A stretch of 64,000 nt of DNA from Cocos nucifera (GCA_006176705.1 QRFJ01001033.1:62001-126000); one strand, 5' to 3'; shown: positions 10,851 through 22,248, counted from the stretch's first letter. The notes: generated by a model not told the origin, from the letters alone. Made by a program: numbers and translations.

Positions 10851-12406
10851 AACTTCGGACTTCGGACTTCCACCCCTGGCCATCACGAGGGAGTGCTTCA
10901 AATCCTGCACTTTATCTTCAAACTCTCACCTCGCTAATAAACTCTCATTTAGTAACTTCTGAGATCTTTGAAAGTCTTCTTTAGCCTCCCTCAGCCTCTT
11001 CCTCAAAATAGTTGACTTAGCCTCTATCTTTCATAGCATTTTGTTGATAAATCATCTGAATCTTTAACTACTGTAGCTCGGTCTTCTCCTTTTCATAGAG
11101 CTCAGAAAGGTTCTCCATAGTCCTCCTCAAAGAATTAATTTCTTCAAAGTCCCTGCTCGAACTTGCCTAGGCCCTATCCACCAACCACTTTTGAAGTATG
11201 GCGATCTCCTCATCAGCCATCTGGGTTGTCCGTTGAAGCTTGGCAATTTGATCGCTCCAACCTAGCTTGTAACTCTTGTAAGAATCCTTAGCCTTGTGCA
11301 GCTAGTCTTGAAGCTCGAAAAATCTTTTGGACCAATCCTAGTCATAGTCTTCCCGATTGGTGGACCATGTCGAGCTCCCATCCAATAGTTGGATCTTCTC
11401 CTTGGCCATGTTAAGTTCGACTTCAAAGAAGCTAATCTTTGCAGTCAATGCCTAGGACTTCTCACTGGCATGCTTTTTGATCTCTTCAAGCTCTTTCTTT
11501 AAATGATTCTTCTTCTCAGTATATTCCTTAAAATCCTTCTTGCATGCTTGGCGAAGATGATTAATTTCAACGACGGTCTCAGCATAATTCTTTTCTAATT
11601 TTTGAAGCTAATCTTCAATTTTCTTCAGCTTCTTGCTCAATTGATGAACTTCTTTCCTTAACTTTCTGTTAAGAGCCTTCAAGGAGGTTTCTTGAGGCAA
11701 AGATTCTGCATCGACTGGAGACTACATTAATGCACAAAACACCACGATACAAAGGTATTGTAGAGAAAAAAAATTTACTTTCATTAATCAAAATATTTTA
11801 AGTACAAAAAAAAATAGAAGAATAAAGAAAAAGTAGAATTATCAAAAGCCTTCAATCTCTAGAGGAGCAGTGGTAGAGAAACTTGGTGCTGCTTCGATAA
11901 TCTTAGGCTCTCGAGCAGGCTTAGAAGTCACAGCAAGAGGCTCCATGGATGGTAGTTTGGTAGAGGTGGTAGAAGGACTAGCTTCACCGTCAGAAGACTC
12001 CCCTCCTAGAAAACTGAGATCGAGTTTGGGAAACTTCTTAGCCACCTTTGGCACAGTTCAAACCCTTGGATGAAGGCTATCTTGGCAAAGTCGATCTTAA
12101 TGTCTTTCATCTCCTTGGAGGCCTTAAAGTCCGTGATAGCTTTATCTTTAGCCTCTGAGATCTGCTTTTCCTTCTCGATGACCTCGGCTTCTACCTTCTC
12201 CGTCCTCTTCACATCCAGGGCTAATTTTTCCTTTGCCTCCATCGAAGCCTGCTCAGCACTTTGGACTGCTTCCTAAAGATGACCGATCTAGATAGACTTC
12301 TCCTTCGAAAGGTGGTCAATCTTGGCCTTATGTTCCTCGAGAGCCCTCGCCACCTCAGTCCTTTGAAGGTTGATTATCTTGATATGGTGATCAATTGATG
12401 ATCCAT

Positions 12407-12480
12407 CTACAAAAAATAAAGTTAGTTATGCTAATGGAAGAGCACATAGATAAGTTAAAAAGGAAAGACATGATAGTTAC
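12407..12480 (-). other. Probable intron in the antisense ORF
   Basis: On the minus strand the stretch begins GTAACTATC and ends TTTATTTTTTGTAG just before ATGGATCATC. It is 74 bp and rich in T near the acceptor, unlike the purine-rich flanking coiled-coil text. The boundaries are inferred from splice consensus only. Confidence 0.55.
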
Positions 12481-12917
12481 TTCAAGAAAGGTCCCAAGGG
12501 TATCCCAGGTCCGCTATTCAAAGTCAATTTGAATGATCCTATCTACAACCTTCGGTATGGAGCATCCGTCAATCAAGGACTTGATGACCTCTCGATTGTC
12601 GAAAGGAGAGTCAAGTTATCACCATTGGACCCCCCAAAGTTATTCTTGCATTGGACCTTCTTGGCGAGTGACTTCTTTCTTTTTTGTTTGGCTCCTCCTT
12701 CCCTCTCGATAGGAGCCTCGGAGATAGGAACCTCGGCGGGAGGGCTCGAAGCTACTGGAGGTACAAGACCTGGGGAGTGGTTAACCTTGTCCAGGGTAGT
12801 TGGGCTTGAAGCGCCAACCTTCGTCCATTTAAATGGCTCTTCGAGCATGCTTCTTTTCCTCTTATGAGCCCAGAGTTCGTTCTTGGGATAGTCACTTCAA
12901 CTCTACTGGGTTCATCT

Positions 12918-12986
12918 CTGCAATAGTGGAAGGCTAAAGTTAGAAGAAAAGGCAGAAGGAATAATTAGCAAGATTAGGAGGTATAC
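12918..12986 (-). other. Probable intron in the antisense ORF
   Basis: On the minus strand it begins GTATACCTCC and ends CCACTATTGCAG before AGATGAACCC. It is 69 bp and pyrimidine-rich. It separates the PF04195-like block from the basic linker. The prediction rests on consensus sites and the change in composition. Confidence 0.55.
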
Positions 12987-13646
12987 CTAATGGGTTAAAG
13001 GAACTAAGACCAAGGTTAAACAGGGTTTGGTCTTCTAACAACTTGGATAAAGGAGGAGCTTGGTAGTTCCTTAGTTTACTAGCTGAGTCTAGATCTTCTC
13101 TCTCTAACTCGGGAGCTCGACAGACTGGATCCCTTTGATGCCCTTAGGATGGAAGTCCTAACTCTAAAGATAGGCAGAAGACAAAGAAGAATTTTTTCTT
13201 CCAGTTATGAATGGAAGGAGCGCCCTTGAGCAACTCCTTCTTACTAAACTTGGGAGAGAGATAGCACCAATTCTTGAGGGTGCAGTGATATTTGAAAATA
13301 AAGTAATTACAAAATAGAAAAATAGTCGGACGGACCTTAGCCAAAATACAAAGAGAAAGCAAATCTACGATAAACTTAAATGAGTTTGGAGCCATCAAGG
13401 CAAAGAAAATATTTAAAAATTGAAAAAGAACTATAACAAAAGGATGGATCAGGAGTCAGAATCCAACATGAAGAGCCTTAGTGTACAAGCAAAAGCATAC
13501 CAGAAGAGGAGCGCAAGCTTGATCATTTGATCCAGAAAGCTCTAGTTCATGCTTTAGGGGTATCCCATACAGGATTCTTATTAAGAAAAGGTCTTAGGAG
13601 TGTAGAGAGCAAGGGATCATCTCGAGTATGAAGGTTGGACGGGACA

Positions 13647-14057
13647 TTATCCTAGGATTGGCTTCTTCTTTGAAGATAAGATCTTGAGAGTTTGGGTTGG
13701 TCGGGCTCCTAGAATCGATAGACTAAAAAACTTCAGAAGATATTTGGATCAAAAGAAATTAGAAAAAATAATAAAAAATCAAGAAAAATTAACCAAGAAA
13801 TCTGATGAATAGGAAAAGGGCCGTAACTTTTCTAAGAAGCTCCTAAGCATCAGAAAGCTAAAAAACAAGCAAGAAAATCTGAAAGCAAGGTTAGAGCACT
13901 AACCTAAAGTAGTTGAAGGTGGAGAGGTTGTAGCCAAAGAATCAAAAGATGATTAGGAACAAGATTGTTGTAGGAGGAACGAAGTGAAGCACTGCCACAT
14001 GTCCCACTCATAGCTGACATCCAGCGAAGCACTTATGGCACCGTACTTGGAGCATTG
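13647..14057. other. Spacer between the antisense ORF start and the 3' LTR
   Basis: About 410 bp with A-rich runs (13740-13870) and no coding similarity. It should contain the promoter of the antisense ORF and the plus-strand polypurine tract of the gypsy. No clean polypurine tract is visible immediately before 14058. Confidence 0.4.
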
Positions 14058-15701
14058 TGCTGGGGGAATTTCAAAACAAAAGTATTTTTGAAGTCATTCG
14101 CTCATTAAGAAGCTTCGACGTCAATCGAAAAAAGCCAAAATTTTTCACCTTTCGAAAGTGGAAAACTGATGAAGGATTTTGGCAGTCGCAATTTTGGTAC
14201 ACCCTTCATTCGATCTTCAAACTCAGGAGTAAGGGAACAAGTGTTGGGGATAAAATAACTTCCATCGAAGTTGAATAAGAAGTCCAACTTTGATATGATT
14301 CCATCGGAAGTTGCAGCAATCGTGACCAAACTTCAACTAAGCTGTTCTCCCACTCTAATTCAATTCAAGAAGGTTGACCTTCAAATCATGTACACTGGAC
14401 GAACTTCTTAGTTGTAACCATCAGCCCTCTTTCAATGACTGCAGAATGCTCCAAGGGCATGACGAATGTCGTCCGAACAAACTTGAACAGTGAAAGGAGT
14501 CCCCATTCAGTTGATTACAATCCTGGACTTGAGATGGATAGTAGGACCCAAAGTGAAGACCGACTTTGTTTGATAGCCAACCTCAGAGATGGCCAAATTC
14601 CCCTTTGACAAGTGGTAGATCTCACTAATCTCATATTGTGAGCTACTCTCCAGTCGACCACCATTCTAGCTGAACTCCTCTCAAGTCAAACTCCTCTCTA
14701 GTCGAACTTCTTTCCAACTGAATTCCTTTATCTAACTCTGTGGATAGCGGTCAACCTTGAAGATGGCCAAGTTCCTTTCTCTCCTTCGGACGATTGCAGA
14801 TCTGGCCAATTTATATCATGCATATCGACCGAACGAAGTTGAATAGAAAAAGGATCTTGTCATCAATGCAAGTCCAATCCCCAAGCTGAAATAAGCAGCC
14901 ACTACCCTATCAATAGGGAATCCCAGTACCCTTCCGGGTTGTCTTGAGTATCGGTCGAACTTCAAGAAGTAGTAAGAATGGTACCAGCAGGGGGTCCCAA
15001 GTCTTGATATTCACCTATCTCTCACCAGTCTCAGCTACTAGTGAATCTCAAATGTCTACCGTCTCAGTCAAACTTCTTCAAGAAATTCTGGCCGTGGTCC
15101 TCAATGAAGAACCCACTATCCTGTCTCTAGCATCCATCTCGATCGTTCATGTCTGCTCCCGGTCGGCCTTGAAGGCGGCCAAGCTCCTCAATGTTGTCAA
15201 AGGCAGCAATAGCAAAATCCAGCTGACCTGCAAGTCGGCCCTTCATGATTTAGAAGCCAATTTCTGAGATCGGCTAGTCGGATTCTGAGTTCTGTATGAA
15301 CAATTTGCTTCCAAGCATAGAAGTCTCCAATCTATCAATTGAACTCCAATAAATTAACCCCAACTGCCTACAAGTCGCGACAAATGATAGCTCACTCTCT
15401 GTAACAAACTCCACATGGTCCGAATGACCTACTAGCAGACAGTTAAGGCTGTCACCATTAATCTATTACGTGCTCCATCTATATAAGAAATTCTTCAGAT
15501 ATGCATCTTCTCTCTAAGCTCTCATCTCCACTTTTATTCTCTTGAGTACTTCTTTTCTATTGGCTAGAAAATTAACATAACCATCGGAGGATCTTGTTGA
15601 AGCCAACTTTGGCCAAGACTTCATCTTGTAAGTCTCATCGACGGCCTCGTCTTCATCGGCTCCAGTGAACTCGGGCATCAGTACCATTTTCTGCACCAAC
15701 A
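14058..15701 (+). repeat. 3' LTR of the Tat gypsy
   Basis: It begins TGCTGGGGGAATTTC and ends TTCTGCACCAACA, so the termini are TG...CA with partly inverted ends. Length is 1644 bp. A TATA box (CTATATAAG, about 15477) lies 220 bp from the end, as expected for a U3/R boundary. The junction with copia integrase text at 15702 fixes the right end. The left end rests on the LTR-like start and on spacing from the antisense ORF. Confidence 0.75.
15477..15486 (+). promoter_or_regulatory. TATA box of the Tat LTR
   Basis: CTATATAAGA precedes a pyrimidine-rich stretch (ttcttcagatatgcatcttctctc) typical of plant gypsy transcription starts. It is in the same orientation as pol. Confidence 0.6.
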
Positions 15702-15711
15702 AAAGCATTTG

Positions 15712-16828
15712 CAACCAAAAATATGAAAGTAGCTAATATTTGATTTTCTTTTTTTTCAAAGTTCATAAGAGGTTTTCTTTAATATCAGCCTCATCAATGC
15801 TCTATTTAGAACATAACATGCTTAATTGATAGCTTCAGTCCAAAAATATCTTGAAAGATGGCTTTCACACAACATGGTTCGGGCCATTTTCTCTAGGATT
15901 TTATTTTTTCTTTCAACAACCCTATTTTGTTGAGATATTCTAGAAGCAGAAAAATTACATTCAATCCCTATTTCATGACAAAAGGTTTTAAAATATTGAT
16001 TTTCAAACTCTGTTCTATGATCATTTCTAATATAGATAGTAAAGAGATTCTTTTTATTTGAAACTTTCTTGAAAAATTTAGTAAATGCAGAAAATGCTTC
16101 ATCTTTTTATGCCAAAAATAAATCCAAGTAAATCTTGAAAAATTATCTATAATTATAAGTCCATATTTCTTACCACATATTCTTGTGGTCCTAGTTGGTT
16201 TAAATAAGTCCATGTGAAATAGTTCAAGGAGTCTAGAAGTTAAAATAATATTTTTTTATTTGAAAGAACTTCTAGTTTATTTTTCTAATTGACATACATC
16301 ATAAATTTTATTTTTCTCAAAGTTAAGTTTTGGCAAGCCTTTTATAAGATCCCTTTTAATTAGTTTAGAAATCAAATCCATGCTAGCATGTCCTAGCCAA
16401 CTATTTTCATTGACCTTAGCATTCATTGCAACTAAACATTATCTTCTTTTGGTAGAAGAGTCATCCAAATCTACTAAGTATACATTTTTATGTCTATGTC
16501 TAATAAGAGCAATGCTTTTATCAATCAGAGTAGTAACCATGCATAAGAGCAATTTAAAAATAACTTTAAATCCTTTATCACAAAGTTAACTTGTACTCAA
16601 TAAATTATGTTTTAAGCCATCTACTAAGAGTAAATTATCTATAAATGTAGGAGTGGTATATATTTTACCACTTTTGATGATGTGTCCTTTGTCATTATCA
16701 CCAAAGGTCATAATTCCTCCTCCTTTAGCTTCAAGGATGATAAAATATTGCTTCTCTCCTGTCATGTAGCTTGAGCAACCACTATCTAGATACCATTTTT
16801 CTTTCTTTCTATCGGCTACAAGACACAC
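15712..16828 (-). pseudogene. Sirevirus-like copia protease and integrase fragment
   Basis: The protease motif WYLDSGCSSYMTG lies near 16790. It is followed by GGGIMTFGDNDKGHI and KHNLLSTS (16586-16828). The integrase zinc-binding region (about 16250-16420) is degraded. The catalytic core has MDLFKPTRT, YGLIIIDNFSRFTWIYF (15968-16213), then ASRISQQNRVVERKNKI and MARTMLCESHLSRYFW (about 15780-15960). The gene stops at 15712, where the Tat gypsy is inserted. Premature stops are present. No RT is left on this side. Confidence 0.82.
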
Positions 16829-16841
16829 CTACAATCAAAAA

Positions 16842-18414
16842 TCAAGTGGGGGTTTTAGGTATCCAAGTCAACTTGGATCCTTTAGGGTTAGTAACCATGG
16901 TTCCTTTGGGAACCCATACCTTCCTGTTGTTTAGATTGTTTTTCATTTTTCTAAAATTACAAATATATGATTTGTGACCAGATTTTTCACAACAAAAATA
17001 GATTACTTCTTGTGATGTTAAAGGTGAACCTTTTACAAAGAAATTTTTTAAAAATTTTTGCTTCTTTTGAGTTCTAAAATTAATTCCAGCTTTATCAAAA
17101 ATAGCTTTTTGATTGTTAAGTAACATGTGCAGTTTTTCAAAACTTAATGTGAACTTATCAATCATAGATTTATATTTTTCAAGTTCTTTTTTTAAGTTCT
17201 GATTTTCTATAGAAATAAGCTCTTTTTCTTTCAATAATTTCTCTTTTTCTTTGATTAGATTTTGATTGATGTGATCTTAGATTTTTGTTCTTCAAGGTAA
17301 GCTTTCTAAAATCATTATATAAATTATAAAATGCCTCTTGTAATTCATCAAATGAAAATTCAGATTGAGTATTAGGTGTTACCTCATCCTCTTGAGCCAT
17401 AAGACAAAGATTGACCACTTCATATCCTTCTTCATCTAAACTTAAATCTTCACTATGGCTCCAAGTTGCCATCATCGCCTTCTTCTTTACTTTCTTGGAG
17501 AATTTCTTCAATAAAGAATAGTCTACCTTGAAATGATCCGATTTCTTGCACTCAAAGAATGTAGGCTGCTCTATCTTTATCTTTCTCTCGATCTTTACTG
17601 GCTTCACATTTGGAGAAGGGACTTCTTTTGAACTTTGGCTTTTTCTTCCTCATGAATCTTCTAAACTTGCGAGTTATAAGAGCCATTTCTTTATCATCAT
17701 CTTCTTCTTTGGATTCCTTATCATCTTCTTCCTTTGCTATAGATTTGAGGGCTACGGTCTTCTTCTTCGTAACTTTATCTTTCAAATTTTACTTCATGGT
17801 TAACTCATGTGTCATGAGAGAACCAAAAAACTCTTCAAGAGATAAGGTATTGAGATAGCTTCTTGCATAGCCGTCACCTTTGCCTCCCAAGTTCGAGGAA
17901 GAGACCTAAGAATTTTTCTCACAAGTTCACTATTAGTATATAATTTTTCTAAGCTTTTAATTTTATTTATAATATCAGTAAAATGTGTAAATATTTTGGT
18001 AATACTTTTAGTTGATTTCATTTTAAAAAGTTCATACTTATACACTAACATATTTATTTTGGATTTCTTTACTTGATTGGGATCCTCATGGATAATCTTA
18101 AGTCTATCTCATATTTCTTTGGCTAAAATACAAGCAAAAATCTGATTAAGTTCATTAGCATCAAGTGAGTAATAAAACACATTCATTGCTTTAGTATTTA
18201 ATTGGGCCAACTTTTTATCATTTTCATCCCATTCTCTTTTGGGTTTAAAAATTATATTACCTTTAATGCTAATTATGGGTATGTGTGGTCCATTGATTAT
18301 GATACTTCATAGGTCATAGTCAAGTGTTTGAATGAATATGCACATACGTGCCTTCCAATATGTACAGTTAGAACCATTAAATAAAGGAGGCCTATTTGTG
18401 GACTGTCCTTTCAT
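16842..18414 (-). pseudogene. Sirevirus-like copia gag, degenerate
   Basis: From the ATG at 18412-18414 the text gives NRPPLFNGSNCTYWKARM, IFIQTLDYDL and IINGPHIP, the usual start of this gag. It continues with the UBN2-type region (KMKSTKSITKIFTHFTDIIN, then LRSLPRTWEAKVTAM, 17812-18051) and a charged linker (17552-17785). A coiled-coil stretch follows (EELFF-like text, 17179-17607, FDELQEAFYNLYNDFRKL), then a zinc knuckle near 16970-17010. That knuckle reads YFCCEKSGHKSYIC; the first Cys of CX2CX4HX4C is replaced by Tyr. Frameshifts separate the blocks. Gag would form the virus-like particle. Confidence 0.8.
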
Positions 18415-18493
18415 TAGAAAAATATTCAATTAAATTGTCATATTGACCGATTACTCTTAATCAAAAGAACAACAAATAATATAAGAGTATCTA

Positions 18494-18504
18494 CTCTGAT
18501 ACCA
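18494..18504 (-). other. Primer-binding site of the Sirevirus-like element
   Basis: On the minus strand it reads TGGTATCAGAG, complementary to the 3' end of initiator methionine tRNA, the standard copia primer. It begins two bases after the LTR end. Confidence 0.85.
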
Positions 18505-18506
18505 CT

Positions 18507-19824
18507 TGTTGCCCAGAAGAATAACCCAAGAGGGGGGGGGGTGAATTAGGTTTTTTAAAAAAAATTTTAGATTAGCAAGCATATGTGCAGAACTAGAAAA
18601 CTTATGTGCTCAAAATGCAGTGCTTAAATGAGCTGAAAATAATTGTTGCTAGCAAAGAGAATCACTCACATAAAGCCACAAAATTTTTATAGTGGTTTAA
18701 TGTCAAACCCAACACCTACGTCCACTCCTCAAGCTTCCCACTTGAGATTTTTATGATAATTACCAAGATTATAGTAAGATTATTTTACCCAGGCTCATAA
18801 TCTAAATCTAGTTGGTTTTATGGGCTAACCAGCCAAAATCTAACCCCAAGCCACTCCTAGGCTTATATAAATTCATTTCAAGGCTTGGATAAGCTTATCC
18901 CCCAAGTTTCAACCATTTTGAAACTTGAAATATAGAAATTTGAAAGTACAAAAATTTAAATACAAATAAATTTCTTGAAGAGCTAATTTGAAGCTTTGAT
19001 GTACAAGCTAAGTTATTGGAGGGCTTTTGCAATGAATGCTTCCTTTCTTCACTTGAAAATGCCTTGATTGCACAATTGATTTTTTTGGTTGAACAGCAAT
19101 AAAGGCTCTTTAAAACTCACTAGTTGGGTTGCACAGAAATTTTGAATATATGCTAATGTATGTCCTCTCTAGTGTTTATTCCTTGAGTTCTCTTCCTTTA
19201 ATATGATCTTAGAAGTCTTCTAATCCAGATTAGGAACACCAAAAATGAGTTTATAGCCATTGGAATATCAAAAAAAGCTATTTAGAGTATTCTGTACAAA
19301 ATCTAGGCAGTTCTAAAAACTAGTCATTAGAACTGTCAGAAATCTGCAAGTCAACTCCGCAGGATCTTGAGTCGACTCCAATCATAGAGCAAAAATTTTG
19401 ACATTCTATATTTTCTGTGCCTGTGCAATTCTTGCATGTCAGAGTCGGCTCCTGGACTTCGTGAGTCGACTCCAATTGTAGAGTAAAAATTCAGCATTCT
19501 ATTTTTGAACTTGTGCCTTCTTGAGACATGAGTTGGCTCATGCTTTTCATGAGTCGACTACTAGTCTGTGCTAAGTGCTAAAACTATACCAGATTTAATT
19601 TTAAACTTTTCTTGAGTTCGTTCATGATCCGGTATTCTTTGAAAAATATTTGGCTTGATCTTTTTTGCTCTTCTTTCTTGATTATTTCAATCAAGTACAT
19701 GGAGTTTCATTGAGATGGATTCCTATCTTCCTGAATTTTATCTTAAACACTCTAACCAAATTATTAGTACCCAAAATAAACTCAAGTATTTTGTTATTCA
19801 TCAAAATCATATCTAGGGTCAACA
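18507..19824 (-). repeat. 5' LTR of the Sirevirus-like element
   Basis: On the plus strand it runs TGTTGCCCAG... to ...AGGGTCAACA, 1318 bp with TG/CA ends. A run of ten Gs lies near 18533. Between 19340 and 19570 a motif around GAGTCGACTCC recurs about three times (also in variant forms) at roughly 85-95-bp spacing. These repeats may be regulatory sites of the LTR. No partner LTR is in the window. Confidence 0.78.
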
Positions 19825-19849
19825 ACAACTTAACTAAGGAATCAATAAA

Positions 19850-21180
19850 ATGAGGAAGGAGAATAAATAAAGAACTGAGACATGGAAGATAACATTTTGT
19901 GTTCCTGAAGGACTACATGATGAGAAATGCAAAGTTTTTTGGAAACAAGGTCCTAACACCTATAACCCTTATGCTCAATGCCATAATCAAGAATACAAAA
20001 TAAATGAGAGCAGGTTAGGTTCTAGTTTCATATGCTCAAGAGATTCCCATTGCACAAAACAAACACATTGAAAAACCTTGAGTAAACTATAATAGGGAAT
20101 AGTGCCAAAAACACACTCATAGAAATTTGACTATTAGTGACTTGAGAAGTGATGTAGTTAATACTATAGATGGCAGTGAGAGTAGCTTCTCCCTAAAATT
20201 ATTTATGATAGGAGGAAGAAAAAGATAAGGCATACACTATTTCCAGTATATACCTGTTGTTAAGTTCTACCTTTCTATTTTGTTGAGATATGCCACGACA
20301 AGAATGCTAAAGATTGAAGCCATTTTATTTCAGAAAAGTGAGATAAGTTTGTTTTTTACACTCCATGGTATGATCGACATGAAGGATTTTAAATTTTCAA
20401 GAAAATTGAGTTGGAATTATTTTGGCAAAACTGGAGAAAATATTTAGTTCAAATCTATTGTCTATAAGATAGATCCAAGTAAAATGAGAGAATTCATCTA
20501 CAAAATTATCAAAATAGTGTGAACCACTTATAGTAACAACAGAGGATGGATCCCAAATATCAGAATATACTAAATCAAATGGTTAACAACAAATGGAATC
20601 ACTATTAGCAATAGGTAATGCAGCATGCTTTGCACGTTGATATGGTTGACAATCTACATGTTCATTTTTAACGACACCTAGTCTACCACTAGAAACTAAA
20701 GAGCATAATTGATCAAATGAAATATGGCCTAAATGGGAGTGTCAAAGACTTGGGGAGTAAGAGGATGATGTTAGAGTAGCAGTAGTGTGAGGGAAAGGTG
20801 GAATCTGAATTGAAGTAAGCTAACTCAAACAAATGTCCAACAACCCATCCTAATGATTTGCTTCGTCGGTGGATCCTGCATAATACGACCATTAAAAAAA
20901 AGTGTAATTCAAGCCCATATCATTTAGCTAACCAATGGATAAAATATTTAAAATAATGATAGTAGCAAGGTACATATAAGGAAGAGAAAAGTTAGGAGTT
21001 AAAATATGACCTACAAGACTAATAAGCACAACTGATTTATCAGTAGCATGAATGTTGAATAAGTGTGATACAGAAATTTTAAAAGAAAATATAATTGAAT
21101 CAAAGGTGATATGATCACAACAAACAATATAAAAAAGCTAAATAGTTGTACTAAGAGTGGTTGACAAGGCAAAAGGGAAT
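19850..21180 (-). pseudogene. Older Ty1/copia pol fragment (protease and integrase)
   Basis: Read on the minus strand, the sequence goes from protease C-terminal text (HILTPNFSLPYMYLATI, NILSIG, then GWVVGHLFELAYFNS, about 20820-21080) into integrase. The integrase pieces are LGHISFDQLCSLVSSGRLG, CQPYQRAKHAALP, FDLVYSDIWDPSS and FVDEFSHFTWIYL, then SQQNRKVELNN and FWGEATLTAIYSIN-like text, ending with YGIEHKGYRC near 19960. There are many stops and small indels. It abuts the Sirevirus LTR at 19824, which probably inserted into it; RT would then lie further left. No LTR or gag could be assigned to it. Confidence 0.78.
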
Positions 21181-22248
21181 GTTTGCACTAGGTTAAAAAG
21201 CTTGTTAGTCACTTAAAGAGAAATAGCAATATAAAAATAAACAACTAGAAAGGTTAGGGAGACCCTTCCACGCTAGCCCATCAACACAAATATTGGTCCA
21301 TGTTGTATAGGTCCTACAAAAAAATTGTGCAAAACTATGAAGATTTGATTTTCGAATATAGTTACTAAAAATAGAAAACTTAAATTGGATCCTATGCAAG
21401 TTTGTCAATATGTTAGCTTCATTATCTAGTTGTTCATTGCACTCTAAAAGGTTGTAGTATCAATTGTTTATCTATATATTTATTGTTAATCAATTTTATA
21501 AACTAATTATCATATTCAATGTATTTTTGAATTCTATCCTTTACATATTTATGCAAACCCTGTATAAAACTTGAATAAAATGTGTTAGAAACTAGTGCAA
21601 GTTTTCAAGATGCCAACATAATAAAGTCAAAAAAAAATCCACCCTTGAAGGGCTAGGGCCAGTTTTATCCAAATTTTAGAAAATTGTATGGAATCTACAA
21701 AAACGAAATTAAAGTATACTTTGCATATTAATCCCTAAAATCTTTTATATTTTCATATTATTCTCTATATTTTTTCGTATTTGCAACTTAATCCCTAAAA
21801 TCATAGAATTTATTTCTTGTACATTCTTGAGTTAAGTTAACTGTACCAAATCATAATGAAAAATGCTACTTATAATCATAAAGATGTTAATTTCATGTCT
21901 TCTATATTTTTTCTCCTTGCCCTCATACTTAACCGACACCTTAACTTGTGCCCCTCTACCATTAATTCCTTAGCAACCAAAACTTGAGTGAGAAAAAGGT
22001 GAAATAGAGAAGATGGTGAAGTAGTCAGAAAAGGTTTAGTCCTAAGCCTCATTCATTGTTAATTAAGTCAAGTGCATTTTGCATTTCTACGGCCTTGACT
22101 AACCCTAACTAGGATTAGATCAACAAAAATTAGAAGAAGAACCAATTTGTACAAATAAAGAACTTTACAAGGATTTTTATAAATATGAAAAATACAAGGC
22201 TTGATATGCAAATATGAAGCATGCAAAAACTCAAAATTAATACAGTAT
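21181..22248. other. Non-coding stretch, no recognised feature
   Basis: Contains the similar pieces gcatattaatccctaaaatc (21723) and gcaacttaatccctaaaatc (21783) about 60 bp apart, and A/T-rich text. It may be a decayed LTR or the upstream part of the copia fragment on its left. I see no gag, primer-binding site or convincing terminus. Confidence 0.4.

Larger units (their letters stand above)
10860..13646 (-). pseudogene. Antisense extra ORF (aORF) of the Tat element: PF04195-like domain plus coiled coil
   Basis: Read on the minus strand from an ATG at about 13646, the text runs IPLKHELELSGSND, YTKALHVGF and ALMAPNSFKFIVDLLSLCIL. It continues with RPTIFLFCNYFIFKYHC, WCYLSPKFSK and GAPSIHNWKKKFFFV (13144-13560). 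This is the 'putative gypsy type transposon' domain. A basic linker follows (12573-12848, AKQKRKKSLAKKV), then a K/E-rich coiled coil (12006-12242, EKLALDVKRTEKVEAEV), an acidic serine-rich end (11842-12054) with a stop at 11842, and further coiled-coil text down to about 10860. Two short GT-AG introns are likely (12918-12986 and 12407-12480). Antisense ORFs in this position are known in the Tat lineage; their function is unknown. Stops and frame slips suggest this copy is decayed. Confidence 0.75.
7888..15701 (+). mobile_element. Ty3/gypsy Tat-type LTR retrotransposon, right part
   Basis: The visible order is the end of RT, RNase H, a second RNase H, integrase, tandem repeats, an antisense extra ORF, and a 3' LTR ending TTCTGCACCAACA at 15701. 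Dual RNase H plus an antisense ORF between pol and the 3' LTR is characteristic of the plant Tat lineage. The 5' LTR, gag, protease and most of RT should lie left of the CACTA insertion, outside the window. At its right end the sequence switches to copia integrase, so this element inserted into the copia. AAAGC at 15702-15706 would be one target duplication. Confidence 0.85.
15702..19824 (-). mobile_element. Sirevirus-like Ty1/copia element, 5' part
   Basis: On the minus strand the order is LTR (18507-19824), primer-binding site, gag, protease and the first part of integrase. The gypsy LTR at 15701 cuts the integrase after FHIFGCKCF, so RT, RNase H and the 3' LTR should continue beyond the gypsy/CACTA nest, left of the window. 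The gag start (NRPPLFNGSNCTYWKARM) and protease (WYLDSGCSSYMTG) match Sirevirus-type copia elements of monocots. Confidence 0.82.

Noticed and set aside
14944..15267. 107-residue frame in the Tat LTR
   Set aside because: It lies within the LTR, has no recognisable domain, and is in sequence that fits non-coding U3.
18530..18545. Run of Gs as a possible assembly error or quadruplex
   Set aside because: A G run beside AACCCAAGAG and before GTGAATTAGG is normal at this end of Sirevirus-type LTRs; a single run is not enough for a quadruplex.
21181..22248. Possible host gene fragment between the copia remnants
   Set aside because: No reading frame longer than about 70 codons, no splice pattern and no protein similarity.
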